From positions 3,782,001 to 3,846,000 of the forward strand of contig NZ_CP056087.1 in assembly GCF_001839655.2 (NCBI RefSeq): a stretch of 64,000 bases of DNA. Reading direction: 5' to 3'. The DNA is from Pseudomonas argentinensis (lineage in GTDB: Bacteria; Pseudomonadota; Gammaproteobacteria; Pseudomonadales; Pseudomonadaceae). The translations under genes and the position numbers were made by a program. The notes under the pieces are model-generated. The model was not told the DNA's origin. It was given only the letters and a program-made list of their open reading frames with translations, and searched no databases. Position 1 is the stretch's first letter. Every line of letters starts with the position of its first letter. Positions 57,214 through 64,000 of this stretch are shown piece by piece.

Positions 57214-58042
57214 AGGCTGTGATTACCGTTCAATGGTTAATATCTCCCCCACAATCGCCGTAACGGTACGGCGACACTCGATTGATGGACGCTGGCAGTT
57301 CTAAGCCGAACCACAGGCATCTGCACGCCCGCCAATGCGTGTCGAGGCGGTGCAGGCTGCAGCATCCCTTCCCTTGGCAACCACCCGTCTGGCATCTGCC
57401 TACTCGGGTAGAGGGCAGCGCGAAAAACGGCGTCTGGTGCTGCAACGGTTCGACATCCAACCCGGTGTTTCGAGGGTGTTGGAGGCGGCGCGCTGGGGTG
57501 CCGCTATTCGTTGTCAGGGTTTAGGACTACGGAGCAACGCTTTGATTCCGCATCCGCATGCTTTGCGTGAAAAAAGTTGCCGAAAGGCCGTGGCAGGGGC
57601 TGCGAGCGGCCAGGATCGCCCTGGCAGAGGCTCGTCGAGGGCCTCGCCCAACTCGCTATGGAGAATGGTTTGGCGATGCTTTTCAGCGCAGGCGCCACAG
57701 CCAGCTGACCGCTATCCGACGCCGCGGCTCGAGGCCGGTGAGCAGCGGCAAGAGCTCATGGGATTCGTCGCTGCAGATCAGGATGCGCGAGGACAGTCCT
57801 TCGCGTGCGCGGCGCCCGGATAGTCCCGCCCGCTCGGTTGCGAACCCGACACCGCAACGGGCAACCTGGCGTCTACCGATGCCCGCCCCACCTTTTCACC
57901 CATGAATTCAGCACGACGGTTTCGGGCACATGGACACGCGCCTGGGCGTGCGCAGCGTTCGATCACCACAGCCATGAGGCGTTCCGCTTGTGAACCAGAG
58001 GGCGCAAGGGTTGCCGTGCCGTCACCAGCACGATGGTTGCGA
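57214..58042. other. Gene-free stretch between polysaccharide and signalling operons
   Basis: I find no credible gene in about 830 bases. The short reading frames on both strands lack ribosome sites and recognisable motifs. The last part (about 57640-57990) has coding-like GC on the minus strand but is interrupted, so it could be a decayed gene that I cannot identify. The first 60-100 bases must contain the promoter of the nitroreductase operon. Confidence 0.45.
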
Positions 58043-58405
58043 TCAACTCGGGCCGATCAGCTCCCTGACCTTGGCGATGACCTGATTGATATCGAACGGC
58101 TTGTCGAACACCGCGGCGAACAGTTCGGGGCTGGCGCGCCCGACGCTAGCCTGGGCGCCACTCATGAGAATGATCGGCAGATCCGCCGACCCTGGCCGGG
58201 CGCGAATGGCCCGGGCGAATTCGAGACCGTCCATGACCGGCATCATGAAATCCGTAATCACCAGTTCGGGGCGCTCACGGTCGAGCACCTCGAGGCCGCG
58301 ACGGCCATTGCTGGCCTTGACCACCATGTAGCCTTCGTCTTCCATGGCATAGCCGAGAATATCCGCAATCAGGTATTCATCGTCGACTATCAAGATGGTT
58401 GTCAT
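58043..58405 (-). CDS. Single-domain response regulator (CheY-like receiver)
   Basis: The 120-residue protein is a complete receiver domain and nothing more. Acidic pair Asp8/Asp9, phospho-acceptor Asp52 in V-I-T-D-F-M-M-P, a serine in L-M-S-G and Lys in F-D-K-P-F are all present. With no output domain it probably acts by protein contact. It is the last gene of the kinase / KaiC-like / receiver operon, 30 bases after the KaiC-like gene, so the upstream kinase is its likely partner. Confidence 0.92.
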   Translation of the reverse strand: MTTILIVDDEYLIADILGYAMEDEGYMVVKASNGRRGLEVLDRERPELVITDFMMPVMDGLEFARAIRARPGSADLPIILMSGAQASVGRASPELFAAVFDKPFDINQVIAKVRELIGPS

Positions 58406-58435
58406 AGTTTATTGGCTCGGTCAGGCACACATGGC

Positions 58436-59941
58436 TCAGGCGTCCTGCGCAGGGACGGCATTGCCCGACAGCGCACCCGCGGCATGTCTAAAGGCCTTGC
58501 TGAGTTCAATACCATGATCACTGATGACCACTTCCAAAAGCGAGGGATCGTAACACCTGTCCCTCATCTTAAGGATGGACAGGAGCCGCTTTAGTTCAGC
58601 GTCTTTTTCCACGAAACGCATGAGGATCAGGTTGTCGACGATACTCGACAGCTCCGGAGCCGGGGCGTTGATCTCGGCGGTGAACAGGTCGCGCATCTCC
58701 CAGGTGGCGAATACCGTGACGCCCATGGCCCGCAGCTGGTTCATCAGCGCGCTGAAGAACTCGATCAGACGTGCGTTGCCTGTCGCCAGGCGGGCCAGGC
58801 CGCCGAGGCTGTCGATATGCAGACGCTTGATACCCCTCGCGCGTACCGCCTCGATGACCTTGGCACCCAGGCCATCGAGCAGCCCCTCGGTAGTCGGCTG
58901 CCACAGGATATGCAGCGCGCCGCTGGCCTCCAGGGCACCGAAGTCGATGCCCAGCGCCTCGGCCTTCAGGCGCAGGCGTTGCGGCGTTTCATAGAAACCA
59001 AAGTGCAGGCCCGGCGCCTCGACGGTGGATTGCGCCAGGAAGTTGAGCCCCAGGGTGGTCTTGCCGACGCCCGATGGCCCCATGATCAAGGTGACCGAGG
59101 ACGCCGCCAGCCCACCGCCGATCAGCTCATCAAGACTCGATATACCACTGGAAATCTGCCCCAGGGTTTCGCTGTCTGGTTGGCTTGGCTGGCTGTACAG
59201 GCTTTCCAGACGCGGGTGAATCACCAATCCGTCGTCGGTGATTTCGCACTCGTGCAGGCCGGACAAGGCGCCGCTGCCGCGGGTCTTGCGCAGGTGGATG
59301 CGGCGCACCGAGCGGGCACCGAACAGTTCTTCGCCCAGTTCGACTACACCATCGACCATGGTGTGCTCGGGGCTGCCGTCGTCCAGCCGCGAGCTGGTCA
59401 GGAACAGCACCGTGCACCCGGCGAAGGCCGCATGGCCCTGCAGCTCGGAGATGAATTTCTTGGTGTCGATCTGGTTCTCCGCCTTGGAGCGGGCATTGAG
59501 CAGACCGTCGACGATCAGCAGCGTGGCCTTCTGGCGGCTGATCTCGCGGCGCAGCAGCTTGACGACTTCGTCGAGCCCCTCGTTTTCCAGGGTGTCGAAG
59601 GCGCTGACGAATTGAATCTCCGCACCGACCTTGCTGGGGTCGAAGAAACTCATCGTGGAAAGGAATTGAAAGAGCCTTTCATGGGACTCAGCCAACAGGG
59701 TGGCCACCAGAACACGGCCACCGTCGCGCACATGGTTGAACGCGACCTGGTTGGCGAGAATCGTCTTGCCAGAGCCGGGGCGCCCCTGAACGATATAGGA
59801 TGCACCGGCCACCAGACCGCCCTTCAACAGAGCGTCAAGTCCCTCGATCCCACTTTGAAGGCGTTGTAGCTTTTCCAAGATCTGGCTTGCCTCAGTCGAA
59901 ATTACGCAAATATGGCCTGGGTTGACACATGGGTCACCCAA
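58436..59941 (-). CDS. KaiC-like double RecA-fold ATPase
   Basis: The 501-residue protein has two RecA/KaiC domains in tandem with Walker A motifs G-R-P-G-S-G-K-T (53-60) and G-P-S-G-V-G-K-T (288-295) and matching Walker B strands (L-L-I-V-D-G near 141-146, L-H-I-D-S near 375). No KaiA or KaiB gene is present, so a clock role is not implied. Such proteins are often signalling ATPases paired with kinases. The start is uncertain: TTG 59941 gives the longest form, and TTG 59878 with GAGG upstream is an alternative. Confidence 0.85.
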   Translation of the reverse strand: MGDPCVNPGHICVISTEASQILEKLQRLQSGIEGLDALLKGGLVAGASYIVQGRPGSGKTILANQVAFNHVRDGGRVLVATLLAESHERLFQFLSTMSFFDPSKVGAEIQFVSAFDTLENEGLDEVVKLLRREISRQKATLLIVDGLLNARSKAENQIDTKKFISELQGHAAFAGCTVLFLTSSRLDDGSPEHTMVDGVVELGEELFGARSVRRIHLRKTRGSGALSGLHECEITDDGLVIHPRLESLYSQPSQPDSETLGQISSGISSLDELIGGGLAASSVTLIMGPSGVGKTTLGLNFLAQSTVEAPGLHFGFYETPQRLRLKAEALGIDFGALEASGALHILWQPTTEGLLDGLGAKVIEAVRARGIKRLHIDSLGGLARLATGNARLIEFFSALMNQLRAMGVTVFATWEMRDLFTAEINAPAPELSSIVDNLILMRFVEKDAELKRLLSILKMRDRCYDPSLLEVVISDHGIELSKAFRHAAGALSGNAVPAQDA

Positions 59942-59986
59942 ACCCCGCCGCGCTGGCTGAAAAAGTGATTGGCGATACTATCATGT

Positions 59987-61147
59987 TCAGGCCTGCGCAT
60001 CTGCCGACTGACCGGAGGATGCCGGCAGGTACAGACTCATGGTCGTTCCGTGGCCGGTGACGCTCTCGACCTGCACGGTACCGCCAGCCTGACGGGCAAA
60101 ACCATAGACTTGGCAAAGACCCAGTCCGGTTCCCTTGCCGGTGTCCTTGGTGGTGAAGAAGGGCTCGAACAGGCGCGGACGAATCGCCGGGTCGATGCCG
60201 CAGCCCTGGTCGGCAACGGCGATCACCACGAACGCGCCGTGCAGGCCGTCCACCTCCCCCGCCAACTGCCGATTGCCCGCCTGCAATTGCACCGTGCCGA
60301 GACCACCCATGGCATCGCGGGCGTTGAGAATCAGGTTGAGCAGGGCCATTTCCAGTTCGCTGGGGTCCAGTTGCACGGTATGCAATCCATCTCCAACCTG
60401 CATCTGCAGGGTCATGGTCCTGGGCAGCGCCTGGCTGATGAAGGTGGAGGCCGCATCCAGCAACTGGTTGAGGTCGACCAGGCGACTGGGCTTGGGCTCG
60501 CAGCGGGCGAAGGTCAGCAGATTACGGGTCATCTGCGCGCCGCGCTCGCCAGCGGTCTGAATGTTGTCCAGCAGGCTGGCCAGACGCGCGGGATCATCGG
60601 TACGGCTGGCCAGCTTGGCGGCGCTGAGGATGATGGTCAGCAGGTTGTTGAAGTCGTGGGCCATGCCGCCGCTCAGTTGCCCGAGGGCTTCCAGCTTCTG
60701 GGCCTGGAACAGCTGGGCGCGCAAGGCGTCGTAGCGGCCTTCGGCTTCGTGGCGGTCGGTGATGTCGCGGGTGATCTTGGCCAGGCCGATGATATCGCCC
60801 TGCTCGTTGCGAATCGCATCGATGACCACCAGGGCCCAGAAACGCGTACCGTCCTTGCGCACCCGCCAGCCTTCGTCCTGGGCGCGGCCTTCACGCAACG
60901 CCCGGTCGAGCAGGTAGCCGGGCTTGCCGGCGCGGCGGTCTTCAGCGGTATAGAAAATGGACAGATGCTGACCGATCGCCTCGACGGCGTCGTAGCCCTT
61001 GATGCGCGCCGCCCCGGCGTTCCAGGAGACCACGACCCCCGCCGGGTCGAGCATGAAGATGGCGTAGTCGACCACCGCCTGGACCAGCATCTCGTAGTGT
61101 CGCTCGGTCAGGTTGCCTGGTGAGAGAGGCGCAAACTGGCTGTGCAT
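59987..61147 (-). CDS. PAS-domain sensor histidine kinase
   Basis: The 386-residue protein has one PAS domain (about 18-130; [11 protein letters not shown]), then a HisKA-type dimerisation helix with His164 in [10 protein letters not shown]. The ATPase domain follows, with [16 protein letters not shown] and G-K-G-T-G-L-G-L. There is no membrane segment, so it senses an internal signal, perhaps through a PAS ligand. It heads the operon and lies 45 bases before the KaiC-like gene. The ATG at 61147 is preferred over a longer form to 61222. Confidence 0.9.
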   Translation of the reverse strand: MHSQFAPLSPGNLTERHYEMLVQAVVDYAIFMLDPAGVVVSWNAGAARIKGYDAVEAIGQHLSIFYTAEDRRAGKPGYLLDRALREGRAQDEGWRVRKDGTRFWALVVIDAIRNEQGDIIGLAKITRDITDRHEAEGRYDALRAQLFQAQKLEALGQLSGGMAHDFNNLLTIILSAAKLASRTDDPARLASLLDNIQTAGERGAQMTRNLLTFARCEPKPSRLVDLNQLLDAASTFISQALPRTMTLQMQVGDGLHTVQLDPSELEMALLNLILNARDAMGGLGTVQLQAGNRQLAGEVDGLHGAFVVIAVADQGCGIDPAIRPRLFEPFFTTKDTGKGTGLGLCQVYGFARQAGGTVQVESVTGHGTTMSLYLPASSGQSADAQA

Positions 61148-61266
61148 GGTGGCCCGTTCCAGGCGGCAATGGAAGTGCAGTGTAATCCGCGACCGATGCC
61201 GAGTGACAGTATGTTGTAGCATCCGCCCATCCCATGGCCATTGCCAGATGACGGGCGGCCTGATAT

Positions 61267-61282
61267 CTGTATAAAAAAACAG
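61267..61282 (+). promoter_or_regulatory. LexA (SOS) box
   Basis: CTGTATAAAAAAACAG matches the CTG-N10-CAG LexA consensus exactly, with the AT-rich centre of a strong box. It lies 15 bases before the FAN1-type gene start, where bound LexA would block transcription or early elongation. It is also about 120 bases upstream of the divergent kinase gene, so that gene might be affected too. Confidence 0.85.
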
Positions 61283-61297
61283 TACCCTGCCTGCCCC

Positions 61298-62938
61298 ATG
61301 TCTTCAAGCATTGATCCGCGTTTCTATTACCTGCACAACTTTCGCAAGGCCCTGGCCTGGATCGGTGATCGCCATGCCGACCTGCTCGATGCCCGCGAAC
61401 AGGCCTTCCTGCAGGCCTTCGATGCGCTCGACTGGGCGGCCCAGGCCCTGCTGGTACGCATGATCATGCGCAAGGGCGTGCACTTTCGGGCCAGCAAGCT
61501 GAACTACGAGGAAATCGGTTGCTGCCGGCAGGCCGCCGCAGCGCTGATCGCCAATGGCTGGGTGCTTGACGATGCACCGCTGCCACTCGATGTGCTGCTG
61601 GCCCTGCTGCGCAAGGACGAGATCGTCGCCAGCTTTGCCGCCCGGCTCAGCGACCGGCGCGCCCGCAAGGATGACCTGGCCCAGCAGCTTGCCGCCCAGT
61701 TCGCGGCCAGCCAGTCGTTCGCCGCCTGGTGCCCGGCTCTCGACGACGTGCTCTACAGCCTGACCATCGACGACCTGAGCGAGCGCCTGCGCCTGATGTT
61801 CTTTGGCAACCTGCGCCAGGAATGGTCGGAATTCGTGCTCGCCGACCTGGGTATCTTTCGTTACGAGCGGGTCGACTTTCCGGCGGACTCGCGGGCCCTG
61901 CGCTGTCGCGAGGACGTCGACGACTACCTGCACCTGCAGCGCTGCCGCGAAGCCTTCGAAGCCGGCGAGGTCAGCGACGAGCTGCTCGCCCGCATCGACG
62001 CCCGTCGCTACGACAATCCCTATATCGCCGAGCGCCGCGCCAAGCTGCTGTTTCGCATCGGCCAGCACCTGGAGCGCGGCGCCGACTTCGACCTGGCGCT
62101 GCAGGTGTACGCCAGCAGTGGCTATGGCGCGGCGCGGCAGCGCTGCATCCGGGTGCTGGAACGCACCCTGCAGCACCGCGAAGCCTTCGAGCTGGCCAGC
62201 CAGGCCGTGGCCGAACCGCTCAGCGATGGCGAATTGCAGCTGGCCGAACGGGCACTGGTGCGCCTGGCTCGTCATCTGGGCTTGCCAGGGCAGAAACGCA
62301 GCAAGGTGCAAGCACCCGCGCGCCTGGATCTGCACCTGCCGAAAACGTCCATGCTGGCAGTCGAGCGGCTGGTGCAACAGCACCTGCATTGCAGCGATGC
62401 GCCGGTGCATTACGTCGAGAACACGCTGATCTGCAGCCTGTTCGGCCTGCTCTGCTGGCCAGCGATCTTCGCCGCGATTCCGGGCGCGTTCTTTCATCCG
62501 TTCCAGCATGGCCCGGCGGATCTGCTGAGCGCGGAATTCTACCCGCGCCGGCGCACGCTGTTCGCCGAATACCTGGCGCAGCTGGACGATCATCGCTACC
62601 GCGACAGCATTCGCCAGACCTACCATGACAAGTTCGGCATCCAGTCGCCGTTCGTGCACTGGGGGGTGCTCAGCGAAACCCTGCTCGAACAGGCCCTTGA
62701 CTGCCTGCCGGCGGCCCACCTGCAGGCCTGGTTTCGCCGCCTGTTGGGGGATGTCCAGGCGAACCGCTCGGGCATGCCGGATCTGATCCAGTTCTGGCCC
62801 GAGGAAAAGCGCTACCGGATGATCGAGGTCAAAGGCCCCGGCGATCGCCTGCAGGACAACCAGCGCCGCTGGCTGGCGTTCTGCGCCGAGCACGGCATGC
62901 CGGTAGACGTCTGCTACGTGCAGTGGGCCGACGCATGA
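61298..62938 (+). CDS. FAN1-type VRR-NUC domain nuclease
   Basis: The 546-residue protein has the layout of bacterial FAN1 homologues: an N-terminal region with M-I-M-R-K-G-V-H-F-R-A-S-K-L-N-Y (about residue 60), a helical middle, and a C-terminal VRR-NUC nuclease. The nuclease motif is Asp495 in M-P-D-L and Glu510-x-Lys512 in E-V-K-G-P-G-D. FAN1 cuts branched and interstrand-crosslinked DNA. The ATG at 61298 lies just after the LexA box. The stop overlaps the helicase start (ATGA), so the two are expressed together. Confidence 0.9.
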   Translation: MSSSIDPRFYYLHNFRKALAWIGDRHADLLDAREQAFLQAFDALDWAAQALLVRMIMRKGVHFRASKLNYEEIGCCRQAAAALIANGWVLDDAPLPLDVLLALLRKDEIVASFAARLSDRRARKDDLAQQLAAQFAASQSFAAWCPALDDVLYSLTIDDLSERLRLMFFGNLRQEWSEFVLADLGIFRYERVDFPADSRALRCREDVDDYLHLQRCREAFEAGEVSDELLARIDARRYDNPYIAERRAKLLFRIGQHLERGADFDLALQVYASSGYGAARQRCIRVLERTLQHREAFELASQAVAEPLSDGELQLAERALVRLARHLGLPGQKRSKVQAPARLDLHLPKTSMLAVERLVQQHLHCSDAPVHYVENTLICSLFGLLCWPAIFAAIPGAFFHPFQHGPADLLSAEFYPRRRTLFAEYLAQLDDHRYRDSIRQTYHDKFGIQSPFVHWGVLSETLLEQALDCLPAAHLQAWFRRLLGDVQANRSGMPDLIQFWPEEKRYRMIEVKGPGDRLQDNQRRWLAFCAEHGMPVDVCYVQWADA

Positions 62939-64000
62939 GTTACCGCGTGGCGGTGCGCGCCCTGTGCGAGTTCACTGCCAAGTGTGGCGATCTCGACCTG
63001 CGCTTCACACCCTCGCCCACCGCCCAGGAGGGCATGGCCGGGCATGCCACGGTGGTCGCCCGGCGCGGCGACGGTTATGAATCCGAGGTACCGCTGGCCG
63101 GGGAATTCGCCTCGCTGCAGGTACGCGGCCGGGCCGACGGCTTCGACCCGCAGCGCAACCTGCTCGAGGAAATCAAGACCCACCGCGGCGACATCAACCG
63201 CATACCGGAAAACCACCGCCAGCTGCACTGGGCCCAGGCGCGGGTGTACGGCTGGCTGCTCTGCCAGAGCCGCGGCCTGGCGCAGATCGACCTCGCCGTG
63301 GTGTACTTCAACGTGCTCACCCAGAAGGAAAGCCTGTTTCGCGAAAGCCGCACGGCCGCCGAGCTGCAGGGTTTCTTCGAGACACTATGCCAGCGCTTCA
63401 TCGCCTGGGCCGAACAAGAACAGGCGCATCGCCTCAGCCGTGATGCCGCGCTGGCCGAGCTGCGCTTTCCCCACGCCGGCTTTCGCCTTGGCCAGCGGCA
63501 ACTGGCCGAGGCCGTTTACCGTGCGGCGCGCGATGGCCATTGCCTGATGGCCCAGGCCACCACCGGCATCGGCAAGACCCTGGGCACGCTGTTTCCGCAG
63601 CTCAAGGCGTTCCCGGAGAACAACCTGGATCGGCTGTTCTTCCTGACCGCCAAGACCCCGGGCCGCCAGCTGGCGCTACATGCCCTGCAGATTCTGCGCG
63701 GTGAGACCCTGCCCCTGCGGGTGCTCGAACACGTGGCGCGGGACAAGGCCTGCGAGCACCCGGACAAGGCCTGCCATGGCGAGTCCTGCCCGCTGGCCCG
63801 CGGTTTCTACGATCGCCTGCCGGCCGCGCGCCAGGCGGCGGTCGAGCGCGTCTGGCTGGATCAGTCCGCGGTGCGCGAGATCGCCCTGCAGCACGAAGTC
63901 TGCCCCTACTACCTGAGCCAGGAACTGACCCGCTGGGCCGACGTGGTGGTGTGCGATTACAACTATTACTTCGACCTCGGCGCCCTGCTCTACAGCCTGA
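62935..64000 (+). CDS. DinG/XPD-type helicase with N-terminal nuclease domain, 3' end outside window
   Basis: The frame is open from ATG 62935 to the window end (355 residues seen). The first 190 residues resemble a Cas4/RecB-like PD-(D/E)xK nuclease: Asp68 in G-R-A-D-G and Glu79-x-Lys81 in E-I-K-T-H-R-G-D. An XPD/DinG helicase follows, with Walker A T-T-G-I-G-K-T (about 209-215) and four cysteines (D-K-A-C, K-A-C-H, E-S-C-P, H-E-V-C-P) of an iron-sulfur cluster. It is coupled to the FAN1-type gene and is under the same SOS control. Confidence 0.9.
   Translation, partial: MSYRVAVRALCEFTAKCGDLDLRFTPSPTAQEGMAGHATVVARRGDGYESEVPLAGEFASLQVRGRADGFDPQRNLLEEIKTHRGDINRIPENHRQLHWAQARVYGWLLCQSRGLAQIDLAVVYFNVLTQKESLFRESRTAAELQGFFETLCQRFIAWAEQEQAHRLSRDAALAELRFPHAGFRLGQRQLAEAVYRAARDGHCLMAQATTGIGKTLGTLFPQLKAFPENNLDRLFFLTAKTPGRQLALHALQILRGETLPLRVLEHVARDKACEHPDKACHGESCPLARGFYDRLPAARQAAVERVWLDQSAVREIALQHEVCPYYLSQELTRWADVVVCDYNYYFDLGALLYSL

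Noticed and set aside
57335..57823. Plus-strand open frame of 162 codons in the gap before the signalling operon
   Set aside because: No ribosome site, no motif and low-complexity basic composition typical of a random frame in high-GC DNA.
58436..59941. Circadian clock KaiC
   Set aside because: KaiA and KaiB are absent, and I do not see the Ser/Thr phosphorylation pair typical of cyanobacterial KaiC; only the fold is shared.

Overview
The window looks like a chromosomal segment of a Pseudomonas-type gammaproteobacterium. The support is high-GC coding DNA, densely packed operons with many ATGA stop/start overlaps, a liuRABCDE leucine operon, an OprD-family porin next to tctCBA, a Mip/FklB-like lipoprotein, zapE, and a repeat element that I recognise from Pseudomonas intergenic regions. 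No rRNA, tRNA, CRISPR array, transposase or phage gene was seen.

Layout. 1-7.4 kb: core genes. They are a small membrane protein with an XRE regulator and zapE, a patatin-like lipase, an LpxL-type acyltransferase, a DUF2218 protein, a thiolase, a DUF1232 protein and an FKBP prolyl isomerase. The AT-rich gap 6368-6709 carries DnaA-box-like sites. 7.7-14.7 kb: the leucine/isovalerate operon liuRABCDE on the minus strand, with a clear LiuR operator and an apparent single-base frameshift in liuE. 14.7-16 kb: small stress or redox genes. 16.1-27.9 kb: a di-/tricarboxylate catabolic island. A LysR regulator sits between two arms, each headed by a PrpF/GalD-type tautomerase. The minus arm adds DctA and CitMHS carriers. 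The plus arm adds an OprD porin, TctCBA and a 2-hydroxyacid dehydrogenase. A 19-bp motif is shared by the promoter regions of both arms.

28.2-33.1 kb: a small nucleotide-sugar set (SDR enzyme, glucose-1-phosphate cytidylyltransferase, an unusual SAF-domain oxidoreductase, an RmlC-like epimerase) facing a GT2 glycosyltransferase. 33.1-34.2 kb is non-coding and relatively AT-rich. 34.2-52.7 kb: a long Wzx/Wzy-type exopolysaccharide operon. It holds an outer-membrane barrel, Wza-like, Wzc-like, a CpsB-type phosphatase, a WbaP-like initiator, Ugd, Wzx, Gmd, Fcl, Gmm, Wzy, glycosyltransferases, two WecG-type transferases and ManC, and ends at a strong terminator. Together with a pyruvyl-transferase operon on the other strand (53.6-57.2 kb), it predicts an acidic polymer with GDP-fucose, UDP-glucuronate and pyruvate, loosely like colanic acid. 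A structured dispersed repeat lies between the two operons.

58.0-61.1 kb: a PAS histidine kinase / KaiC-like ATPase / receiver operon on the minus strand. 61.3-64.0 kb: a FAN1-type VRR-NUC nuclease and a nuclease-fused DinG-type helicase (cut by the window end), preceded by an excellent LexA box. This looks like an SOS-controlled DNA-repair pair.
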